NCBI GenBank assembly: GCA_002943765.1
Contig: PQWQ01000017.1
Span: forward strand, 806,001 to 870,000
DNA length: 64,000 bases
Direction of reading: 5' to 3'
Source of the DNA: Psoroptes ovis
Lineage: Eukaryota; Arthropoda; Arachnida; Sarcoptiformes; Psoroptidae
The position numbers and the translations under genes are program-made. Under the pieces are notes generated by a model. The model saw only the letters and a list, made by a program, of their open reading frames with translations, had not been told where the DNA came from and searched no databases. Positions 39,410 to 49,979 of the stretch are shown here, one piece after another; position 1 is the stretch's first letter, and every line of letters starts with the position of its first letter.

Positions 39410-39443
39410 GAGATGCATGCCACCTAATGGTGACATGCATCTC
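39410..39443. repeat. 15 bp stem, 4-base loop hairpin
   Basis: Stem GAGATGCATGCCACC pairs with GGTGACATGCATCTC around the loop TAAT. There is a single mismatch position, which could pair as a wobble in RNA. Confidence 0.75.
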
Positions 39444-39563
39444 TACATAGATATGAAAAATTAACCAAAATTGGAATTAAGAATTTTTATCTTTTCAAAG
39501 GACAGTTATAGCTAAAAATAACCCTTTGTGAGAAAAATAGATAAATGATCATTTTCAAGTTTC

Positions 39564-39796
39564 CGCTATTCATTTACGCTAGTTCAGTCATTCTCAACCT
39601 TTTTTTCGCTGCGGTACACTGAAAAAAGGAAAAGCCTTTATTTCCAAAATCTTGCGGCACACCAAGTAAAGGAATGAGTGTGATTTCCGAAATTTGGCCG
39701 CACACTTTTGAAATCTGGCGCAACACTGGTTGATAATGACTGCGCTAGTTTTATGAAGATACGTTGAGCGCATCTCAAGATATCCATCTGGGCGCC
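39564..39796. repeat. Right arm of the long inverted repeat, split by a MITE
   Basis: The reverse complement matches 38600-38666. The arm is interrupted by the 158 bp hAT-type MITE and rejoins exactly at its duplicated CGCTAGTT, so the MITE arrived after the arm existed. Confidence 0.75.
39585..39742. mobile_element. 158 bp hAT-type MITE nested in the larger hAT element
   Basis: The ends are CAGTCATTCTCAACC and, in reverse complement, CAGTCATTATCAACC (14 of 15 identical). An exact 8 bp duplication, CGCTAGTT, flanks it at 39577-39584 and 39743-39750. The start resembles the CAGTGGTTCTCAACC ends common in hAT families. There is no coding capacity. Confidence 0.92.
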
Positions 39797-39967
39797 AACG
39801 TGCAGCCACGAAAAATGCGTTGGGCAGCCAACGTGTCAATGCGCAACTGACGTAGGCTGGGGTCTTTTCGTAAATGGCTTACCCAATTGGGGTAACAAAA
39901 TATGCTGGGGCGCCGGCTGATTTTCGCACGCACTCAAAAAAAACCTCGGACCGGCACTGCCTTTTAG

Positions 39968-42900
39968 TATAATACTTTATTATTATCATCATCATCATCA
40001 TGATCATCATAATACCTTGTGTTATAACCACCATCAAAATTTAATTGAAGCTTTAAATGTTCAAATATTTGAGTGATAATAACGATAATAACAATGATAA
40101 TAATAACAACGATGATAATAACAAATTTATTATCATTGTGATTGAAAAAAAAAATATTAAAAAATGGTAAATCCAATAAAATAAGATGATAAATCAAATG
40201 AATATAAAAATGATTTATAAATGAAATCATTCAGAAAAAAAAGAAAAGAATAATTATTTGATAAAATAAAATTTATATTTTCAAAAGCAACAATGTAACA
40301 AATGGCCAATGATCATAATAATGATAGCAATAATAATGATGATAATGGTTCAATAAATGATTTATTTCATTTTATTTTCCTTTTCATTTTCTTTAATATC
40401 ATTTTATTTATGATTTGACATTTAAAAAGAGGGAAAAAAGTGAACAAAAAGCCATCATTTAATTCGATTGATAAAAATCAATGGTTGAAAATGAGTGGGA
40501 AAAAAATATTTAAATTTATTTATGGTCCTGACATAGTGATGATGATGGTGTGTCTATTGAACATTAAAATTTTATTGATAATCATTTTTGAGGGTTTGAT
40601 TATTTAGATTTAATATTCAGATTAATTGTCTTGTCCAAAAAGTTCTTGTCGATTTTCAGAACGTATTCCATTGATTCAAACGAGGATAACTTCTTGGACA
40701 GTACAATCTCTAAATATTTTATAATTTCTTCCTATTTTTTTTCTAATATCATTTCTATAATCATTTGAATTTAACATTCAAATATGAATATCAAAATTAT
40801 CAATGATAATCATGTTAACAAGGTCATATGATAATAATTCATTTAATTCGAGATTTGAATCATATTTTTGTTTTCTTGAAGATTTATTTGATTTATTTTG
40901 ATTTGAAATGAATTTGAAATATTATTATTTCTTGTATAATATCATGTTGGAACACATTAATATTTGATAAAGAGTCATTAAAAAAAATAATGATAATAAC
41001 AATAATAACAATGACAATGATGATAATAACAACGATCATTATTACCATTTATTGTTATTATTATTATCATCATTTATTGTTTGTTATCATCATTATTATC
41101 ATTTATTATTATTTACAATTGATCAAAAGTAATAAATTTAAATATATATTTGAGAATCAATGATTTGAAATAAAATAAATAAATAAACAAATAAATAAAA
41201 AAAATGAACAATGTATCTTTTTTTCGTTTGTTTGGTCGGGCTTTGATTCGCTCTTCGTTCGGGCTAAATGGTCTACATCATCTTCAACTACATATAAGTT
41301 GCTGTAGCCAAAGGATTGAAAATACTTTATTCAAACAACAAATACCAAGTATGAAGAGCGAATTGTCTGAGTTTTCGTTTTATTTTTGATCAAACATCAT
41401 AAAAAATTTCAATGGAAATTGAATGTAATATTTTCATTCTTATTCATTCATATTCATATTCATGAAAACATTTTCATCATTTTTTTCGCCATAGGACAAA
41501 GGTGGATTTTTGGCCAAATTGATGATGATTTTTCATTGAAAAATGTTTTGATTTGATGATTATTTTGTTTACTTGTTTATTTATTTTTCCATTTCACAGA
41601 ATCATTTGGAAATTATTTTTATTGTCCATTTTTTATGAGTTTTGCCCTATTGAAAATTATTATGATTAGTTGCTATTTTTTTTTCTTTTATCATTTTCAA
41701 ATTGTATTTGATTTGATTTATTGAATAAATTAGCAAATAAATAAATAAATAAATAATTGAACGAACGAATCAATGAATGAATAGACTAAACAAATATGAA
41801 TTGAAAGTGGAATTGAAAATAAATTTCAGAATTAAAAACAAACACAAAGCAAAGGTAATAAAATGATGGACAAAGTTCATAAAAGGTTTAAACAATGTAA
41901 ACAGTTTTAAGTGCAAACTGGCTCCAGGTAGTTCTTAATTATCGTCAAAAACAAACATTTTAATCATTGAAGTGATTGGAAATAATGTTTCTTTTTTGTT
42001 TGATTAATTTTGGTTGTTTGATCATAAATTGAAAACGAAAAATGTTACAAGTGATTAAAGTTGAAATGACCATTGATCTTTTTGAATTGATCATTTAAAA
42101 TCATCATCATCATCATTTATTGATTTAACAATGACTTAAATAATTTAGATTTAAATTTTGGCCACAAACAAGTGATCATGAAATTTTCATCCTAATTAAT
42201 CGACTCAGTAAACATATTCTGTTCAAAATCAATTCGCAAACAATCAAATCTAGGCCATTTTTTTTCGGATAAAGATTTCTACAAATGTTTCTCGATCATT
42301 TTTCTACAATAATTGTCGAATCGAATGGATTCGGTCAATTTTAATTCAATTTAAATTTTGAAGGGCAAACAAAATTTTACAACGAAAAAAAAAAAAAAAA
42401 AAATTTCAAACAAGAATCTCTTTTGTTTGTTCATATTGTTTCGGTCATTTTGTTTGTTTTGTTTACGATTTCAAATGAATTTTCGGTTTTAGCAAATCGG
42501 ATTTTTTTTCCTTGCTCATTCAAACAATTTTCATTTGAAAATTTTGACAAATTTGTTTTTGTCAAATTTTTTTCGTTTTGTTTTCATTCAAAATTCAATT
42601 AAATTAATGAAAAAAATATATATTCGCAAAGACAAACAACATACATACAACGACGGATACAAACGGGGCAAAAAAAAATAAAAAATAAAATAAAATAACG
42701 GAGACAATTTCACTGTTTCAGTGTTGAAAATTTAAATATTTTTTTTCTGTTGAAAATTTCACGAAAAAAAAAATTTCGGGAAAAAACAAAATAAAAAAAT
42801 ATGTCAAACAATTTTCAGATCCCTGGATGAGAATGAAAAATAAAAATAATAATAAAACCCGGAACCAAAAATGAATCAAATCGAAATGAAATGAAATTTC

Positions 42901-44964
42901 TTGATTTAAATTTCCGAATCATGTCTACGACGGCGGGGAGAATGGAGAGGAAAAAAATTTAAATTTTCATCATTTGAATTGTTTGTGATTTTTGACTGAG
43001 AACCGACAAAATCTACAATGCGATGCAACCAATGCCAATGGAACGTAAATCTTTCGAAATGAAATATATTCGATGTAAACAATGATAACAATCAAATTGT
43101 ATCCATAATTCATTGAATTTTCATGAATTATGACTCAATGAATTCATTGAATTGAAATTGATTCATCGGCACAAATTTTTTTTTTTTTTTCGTTGGACAA
43201 TAATTCAAATAATTGAAAATAAAAAATTCGAGTTAAGACAGATGAATGAATAAATATGAATGAATGAATTATAATCAATTTCAAATGAAATAATTTCTTG
43301 AAGAAATGAAAGTTTCAATGAAGAGAAAAAAATTGATGAAATTAATCAATAAAATGTCTTCGATCGCGATCAAACATTGAAAATCAAGTGTCATATGAAT
43401 GAACAAAAGAATAAATGAAGATTCATCGATTTTTTAACATTATCTGATCTGATTTGTTGTTGGTAATCTTTTATTGTTTCATCAATCGACTGATGTTGCA
43501 TTGTATGAACATAATTTATTATTTATTAATTCTATATCACTCACGAAAATTTTAATTTTAGAAAAGTACTGAAAATAGTTAGCGAAAAACTTAAAACAGT
43601 CAGCGCAATTTCCATGGTTTTGTACTGAAAAATAGTTACAAAAAATTTTGTACAGCCAAAGGCTACTCGATTTTGAATCAGCTGAATATTTATCAGGTGT
43701 TTCGAAAAATAATCAGGTGTTTCGAAAAATTATCGATAGGATTCGATAGAAGTCGATACAATCGATTTTAATAAAATTTCAGACCGGCGCGGGTTTTTGT
43801 ACAGCCCCCGGGTATTCAAATGAATTAAGCGTTAAATTTTATTGATTTTAGAATAAATTTTATTGAATTTAATCAAAAATAAATCGATCCATAATTAAAT
43901 AATGAATCATGGATAAATAAATAGAAATATTCATGGTTTTCAGATTCAAATTTTTCCAAATCCCTATATTTGGTTGGAATAATGCATTGATGCCCAAGTT
44001 ATCACGGTAGTTCCAGAATTATTTTGACCTGAATAATGATTTTCATTAGACTTCAATTCTTTGCAATAATCATTTGAAATTCACCTATGATCGCATCATT
44101 TGATTAATTTGATCGAGCTTATCCAAAGGATTTCGACTATACCCATAATTATTCAAAACCATTGATTGGAAAAAATTTAAACCAGCATTCAAGTCTGAAA
44201 TGAGAAATTTAAAAGAATCAAAGATACATTTATTAACGATTTCTTTCATTACCTTGTCCATGATATCTTGGCGCTAACAAGCAATAAAAGATTGAAAGAC
44301 AATTAGAATCATTATGAATCTAGAATTTCAATTTACCTCAATTTTTACAATCATTAATCCAGTCATTTTTGTCCCAAACTCCAGCAATCGCATCAATCTG
44401 TAATAAAACGATGAAAAATCAAAATATATCTCATAAAAATACTAGAAAACACTTAATTGAGATAATTATAATGAATTTCATCTTGGAGTCATTTATATTA
44501 AACCATACGGACACAATCATTTCAACAATCATATGCTATGATTCCCAACTGTGTTTATCATTTCCTGACCCAATGTGAAAAAATTTCAAGAATTAGTGGA
44601 AATTTAAATTCAAAGAATATTCATGCAAAGAATCATACCCATTTTCATAAGCTTTGGCTTGGTTTTATCGCTAATAATCATTAGTTCCAAATAATTTCAC
44701 ATGGTTTTTATTTTATTTCGATTATATTTGATTTCTTCACTAGCTTTCCTGATTGATTTGATGCATACATCATTGAGGACATTTTCTGAATTTTTAAAGG
44801 AAGGAATCAATTAATCTGACCAATCAGATCTATTTCTAGATAATTTCCAAAATCAATCTACCTCGATTGGTCGATAATGAGCAATTTCAAAATCATTGTT
44901 CAAATCTATTTTACCAAAAATTAAATATAACAATTTGAATTAACAACCACCACTCCCAGATTTT
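39968..44964. other. 5 kb spacer, no gene recognised
   Basis: AT-rich, with ATT/ATC/AAAT repeats (for example 40070-40140, 40985-41110 and 41730-41755). A 61-codon ATG frame at 41204 shows no family and is left out. A possible degenerate repeat lies at 43560-43810. No RNA gene was seen. Confidence 0.5.
43561..43810. repeat. Possible degenerate interspersed repeat with internal duplications
   Basis: A GC-richer island with a 20 bp tandem duplication (43691-43710 and 43711-43730, 19 of 20 identical, unit containing CAGGTGTTTCGAAAAA). It also has two GTACTGAAAA(A)TAGTTA copies (near 43566 and 43623) and repeated TTTTGTAC(A/T)G motifs. No terminal repeats or target duplication were found, so its class is unknown. 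Confidence 0.45.
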
Positions 44965-45475
44965 AACGAATACATTCGCAATAAATATGAAGAAACTTTC
45001 ACGAATCGAGCATCTAATTACGTGTGCAATTCAACGGAATCTGTAATGAAAAACAAGATTATAATCGTTTTCATTATTAAGCCATGCATACCCATATTCA
45101 GTGCTTTTATAATAGATTGATCCAGAACAAATGCCTTGTGATTCGAATTTTCTTTGAAATTTCATCAATTAAATTTCATTAATTATATCATTGTAATAAA
45201 AATTAACAAAACCTATTTGTCAAACCAATCAAAATCTATCACATATAATTCATAGTAAAATTTTACATACCAAGCATAGTTTGATATGATTTAACCATCT
45301 CTGTTGACATCTATTAAGCGTTACATCGATGAACCACCCTTTTATCATGATCTTAAGTTAGATTATCATTAAAAAATTGAAATTAGAACTAAAATTGAAT
45401 TTACCTCTTCAATGGGATTTGAATTAGTCGCTACCAAATTTCATCATTCCTAGAGAATTTTATTTCAACAGTTTT
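44965..45475 (+). pseudogene. Decayed fragment of the neighbouring transposase-like gene
   Basis: Read on the plus strand, three blocks match exon 2 of the minus-strand gene at 45974-48799. One near 44970-45045 corresponds to the IREKHEETF stretch. One near 45290-45365 reads YIDEPPFYHD where the intact gene reads YIDESPFYHD. One near 45410-45470 corresponds to the LPNFIIPRE stretch. Frameshifts, stops and deletions separate the blocks, so it cannot encode a protein. Its opposite orientation and partial content suggest a separate insertion or rearranged copy rather than a simple tandem duplication. Confidence 0.82.
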
Positions 45476-45973
45476 ATCTATCTTTTTTATCACTAATGAT
45501 TAATGTTTCGATGAGCATAAATTTATCACGGTTGATGCAAATAACAAAATCTTTCTTAATCAAGAAAAAATTGAGTAAGAAATCATCCGAGTAAAATTCA
45601 TTGTATTACCTAAAATTTTCAAGACTGCCAACCAACATTAATAAACTAAGAAGCTTCTCGATACAAACGTAATAGGATATCTGTACTGAAATAACCATAT
45701 CATAAATATGATTTCATAAATTAATTATCTGAAATTCTTTAAACATGCAGTACTTACGAAATTCCTGACAAGAATTTCTTCATTCATGGCATCTCAATCG
45801 CGGTCATAAATATCCAAGAATTTAAACAATTTTCATTATCAATTGACTATTTCATTCCATTCCATCATATCATCATTGATTGCAGAACTGTCATATGTTT
45901 TGAAAAAAAGACAAAATTGTAATTCGAAGATAAATTACGAATAATAGCGAACCAATACCATGGATCATGTCCA
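45476..45973. other. Spacer between pseudogene fragment and transposase-like gene
   Basis: No coding frame was seen. It probably contains the 3' untranslated region of the minus-strand gene and possibly more unrecognisable pseudogene. Confidence 0.4.
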
Positions 45974-48799
45974 TCATGCTTTAATTGCATGATTCACGAA
46001 ATATGAGTTTTCACATTCAAAAATATAGGAATCATGATGCGAGAGTTCATCAAGTGGTATTGAAAATCCCTCGGATTTCGGTGATATATGATGAATATTA
46101 ATATTATTATCCATCGATGTAATAGACCATAATTTGCCAGTCACCATGATTCGGCCGTTCCTTCTAGAAAATCGCTGAGCTTGCAAGTAATCATTTCGGT
46201 CTTTCAATGATACTCTAGCGATTCGAAAACCCAGTTTGAAAGGATATTCGTTGGCAGCTAATTGGCCATCCGGTTCTTTATTCAAGTTATTTTTAACTAA
46301 TGAGAGAGCCATTTGATGTCTCTTGGACAGCGTGCCAGGAACGTTTATATAATTTTTAGAATTTGCAATCATTTTTTTTATCAAATCGTGTTTCCTTTCA
46401 TATCGTTCTGTACTATATTTTCTGATTGAACCATAAAATGCATACAAATCTGCATAATGTGAAATGAAATGCATTTTAGGTATCATTAAACCATAGACAG
46501 AAGATTTCTGCGACAACGATTCAATTATTTGTTTGAATTCATTCAAATCTTCGATGTTGAATGAGGATGATAGATATATTAATTTTCTCAAGAGAAAATA
46601 TATATCGAATTCCGTTCTATTTTGGATGATGATATTCCAGAATATTTCGATGAATCGGGTAGCAAACTCGACTTTAAGCATACCCTTGACTTTTGTAGGG
46701 ACTTTGGTATCAAGATCAAGGTCCATCGACCCATTCACCATCTTGAACGATTTGATCATTTTTTTGATCTCCGAAGCCCTGACAAAGTTTCGCATGTTCC
46801 ACAGAACTAAATCCATGACCTTGGGGATGATGCCTATGAAAAAATTTAATAAAATTATTGATATTAATTAAAGTCAAAACAAAAAATTACCCTCGGCCAC
46901 ATCGTGGAACCAATCAGGTGGCGAAACCTGAAATATATTGACATCAAGCGCTGCAAACGCTGATTCAATTTTGACGCCATAAAAACTACTAAGATTATTG
47001 TTTACTATTTGCAATTCTAGTTTGTAATCTCCACGAGTTTTTGATATCGATAAAGCCAGCGGTTCATTATTATTCAAATCATCATATTTCTTGCCGCAAT
47101 AACGACAGATGAAAGATTTGCCAAATGACCTATTGAAACCCAGTAATTCAGCTACTGCCAGATTATCACCTGAAATATTGATATAAATGTTTCTAAATTA
47201 TTATATAAAGGAAATGAAAAATTACTGACCCAAAATGTGGGACAGGCATACTTGAATATTCTGGCCATTGAAATCGATCCCATGCATGGTCAATTTTTTC
47301 AGATCATCGATCAATGGTTTTAATAAATCTTTAAATGATTTGCCTTAAACATATTTTAAAATATAGATTTATTTTAATTGCGCCGATAAATCAAGATTAT
47401 TATAATTATAATTTACCTGATGTCTTTTGATCATATGATCGCCAAATCATAAGCAAATAAACATCGCTATGTTTGGTTGTTGGTATGGCATTATTGTCGA
47501 TGTCTAAATACAACGTATAGACCTTATTCTTCGTTGAATTGCGTGATGTATTAACTACGCTAAATTCATCGCCATAGATAATCAAACGTAATTTTTTGGC
47601 ATATCCATTGGCCCTTATGTAAGGCGCTACACTCGCATTTTCTTCTAGGTTGATTTTTGTAATCAAATCAACATTAAGAATGAATTTCCTTATGATCGAT
47701 TCAATGGGAATATAATAATATTTGTTGTCATGATTTCCCAAACAATATTCTCTAGGAATGATGAAATTTGGTAGCGATTTGACAAATTCCCATTGAAGAT
47801 AATTCGAGTGCAGCATTTTTTTCAAATAAAGATCTAATTTGTGGTCATGATAAAAGGGTGATTCATCGATGTAGGGCTCAATAGAGTCAACAAGAGATGG
47901 CAAGGTTAAATTATGCACTGCCTTGGTATGCAGGGTGGATTTTATCAATTTAATCAATTTTTGATAATCGGCTTCTACCAATTCTGATTGTGCCTTTCTC
48001 AAAATTGAACATATGTTTTCCGTTTGATTATCATTTTGAGATTCTTCATCATCTTCTTGATCTTCTGCTTCTTCTTGAATAATGATAATTTCTTCATTAT
48101 CCGAGCTAAGAGAATCATCATCACAAGACATTTGTTCTGGATCAATCGATTCTACATGCGATGAAGATGGATTCGCTTGGTTTAATGATGAGTATGAGGA
48201 TGATGGTGAAGATAGTTGTTCCATTGATGGTTGCACTGGACACGAAACATAATCAGATGGTCGATTCATGAAAGTTTCTTCATGTTTTTCGCGAATGTGT
48301 CTGTACAGATTGTTGCTTGTATTGAATGTACGCCCGCAACATAAAACAGTGGAAACCTTTCCATGACGTAAATCTTGATAATTCTGGATGATTGAATTTT
48401 TAACATCATATATTTTTTTCCCTTTTTTTTGGCGTAAAGATAAACGTAGTGTTTCAGCCTTTCTAAGATGTTCCGTGACATCGCAGCCAAGATCAGGATA
48501 TTTTACCGCGGAATTGGATATATTAATGAAGATGGAATCGAATTCATCGAGATCAGCGGTCACTGTCCCGTAATTTGAAATGGCGTCCTCCAGTTTATCA
48601 ATCAATTCTTTAAAATATTTGATTTGATGGTCAAAGGTCACATTGCCATGTATGTAACCATACAATGTGTTAATCCTAGACTGCAATCCTCTAACCACAT
48701 TGTTTTCTCCAATCATTGAATTATTTATGCAGAAATTAATATACATTAATATAAATAGTATTGCATTTGGGTTCACTTACTTTTGTTCCTTAACATCAT
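45974..48799 (-). CDS. Transposase-derived protein of a widespread metazoan mobile-element family (five exons)
   Basis: Proposed exons: 48781-48799, 47417-48706, 47230-47343, 46891-47169 and 45974-46833. All junctions are phase 1 with GT-AG introns of 57-74 bp, giving about 853 residues. The first exon is a proposal (ATG at 48797-48799, GTAAGT donor); the long exon has no good upstream ATG of its own. Features in order: a degenerate C2H2-like finger (CCGRTF, then HIREKH), a Ser-rich and acidic linker, a GDNLAVAELLGF motif followed by CRYC, PDWFHDVAEG, then PKMHFISHY and STERYERKHD. From memory, this GDNL / DxxHDxxEG / KxHFxxHY / xRFExKH order occurs in many uncharacterised animal proteins related to Tnp2/CACTA-type transposases. 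No terminal repeats were found around the gene, and the frame is intact. It could be a live element, a recent copy or a domesticated gene. Confidence 0.8.
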
Positions 48800-49979
48800 T
48801 GAAAAAATTATTGAGATACGAGATTTATAAAAATGTTGAAATTTGAAAAAATTTGAAAAAAAATTTGATCATCAAAAAAATCAAATGTGAATGTTAATAA
48901 ATTCGATAATTTCAAATGCTTACGCGATTCATCAAAAATTTTCAATTCAAAATAAGTTTTCTGAGACCGCGCATTGACATTATTTTGAATTTCAAATAAG
49001 TGCCAAATTCATAGATTGCAAAAATGAACGAAGTATAAACTCTTTTAAGAAATTTTCGCTAATGGCTCTGCCCGGCACAGAGCCGATCACAGCTGATAAA
49101 TTTTCCTGAGTGTATATGAATGAATATAATTTGAATTATTTTTGATTATTATCATCAAAAAATTTATTACATCCATATTTTTTTGTCACTAAATTTTGAA
49201 AATAAATAAATATCATCATAAAACAGTTGATTTATTTTCATTAATTATTGATAATTGTGGAAGATAATAAAAATATTTGAAGAAATGTCAATTACAATGA
49301 CCGATTTTGAATAATTGATTGACATTCTGGTTGATTGATTCATTGACTTTGTACGCCATAAAATCTCAGGGACACAGGGAGAGATAATGAAAGCAATTAT
49401 TATTAGCCAAATTTGAATATGAACACAATCGATTTACGATGATGATTGAAGAATCTGTTCAATTTTAGCCATGGAAGTTCTTATTATTTCACTGGAAATT
49501 GTATGGAAAACTGAATTCATTTCAAAATAATAATAGTAATAATTTTAATTTCAATTGTCAAAAAATTGAAAATATATAAATAATTATCAATTCATAAATA
49601 AATAAATAGACAAATAAATAGAAATATATGGATTAATTATTGCTCCTTCGGAGAAAAATAATTTGAAAAAAAAGACACAAGAATTTCTATATTTCCATAT
49701 TCAAAGAATATCAGCCTGATTGATAAGATCAAGGATATAGAAAAATGGATGCAGATCGTAGCAAATAAATCGAAAAAATCGTTTAATAAATTTAATTCAT
49801 TTAAAGATAATGATTTTGGAATGATTATCATCGATAATCAATCATCGGGTATGTGATCATGCAATCAAGCATTGAATAAGGGATTGAATAAATTGGATGA
49901 ATACATGAATGAATTAATAACACAATTTGGATAATTGGTTAAAATTTTTTTCCAATTTGAATTTTGAGATAATAAAAAT
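48800..49979. other. Spacer between transposase-like gene and fray
   Basis: AT-rich with no convincing frame. It includes the presumed promoter of the minus-strand transposase-like gene near 48800-49000 and the 3' untranslated region of the kinase gene next to 49979. A small GGCTCTG/CAGAGCC inverted repeat lies near 49065. Confidence 0.45.

Larger units (their letters stand above)
38130..39959. mobile_element. Non-autonomous hAT-type DNA transposon carrying nested insertions
   Basis: The ends are CAGGGCCGGTCCGA and, in reverse complement, CAGTGCCGGTCCGA (13 of 14 identical). The flanks carry an exact 8 bp duplication, CCTTTTAG, at 38122-38129 and 39960-39967. Short CAG-type inverted ends with an 8 bp duplication define hAT elements. 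It is 1,830 bp long with no transposase frame. The GC-rich ends stand out from the surroundings. It contains a piggyBac-type MITE, a second hAT-type MITE, a long inner inverted repeat and several hairpins. Confidence 0.9.

Noticed and set aside
41204..41389. 61-codon ATG frame with a nearby GATTCGCTCTTC/GAAGAGCGAATT inverted repeat
   Set aside because: No family, no splice context and no target duplication around the inverted repeat. Could be chance.
46533..46871. 112-codon plus-strand frame
   Set aside because: It is antisense to the transposase-like gene's last exon, with no independent support.
48707..48776. Upstream start of the transposase-like protein as an unspliced extension of the long exon
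   Set aside because: The frame would begin at GTG. A 19-base first exon with ATG, GTAAGT donor and matching phase explains the start better.
49060..49090. GGCTCTG/CAGAGCC short inverted repeat
   Set aside because: A seven-base stem is within chance, with no target duplication or element edges.
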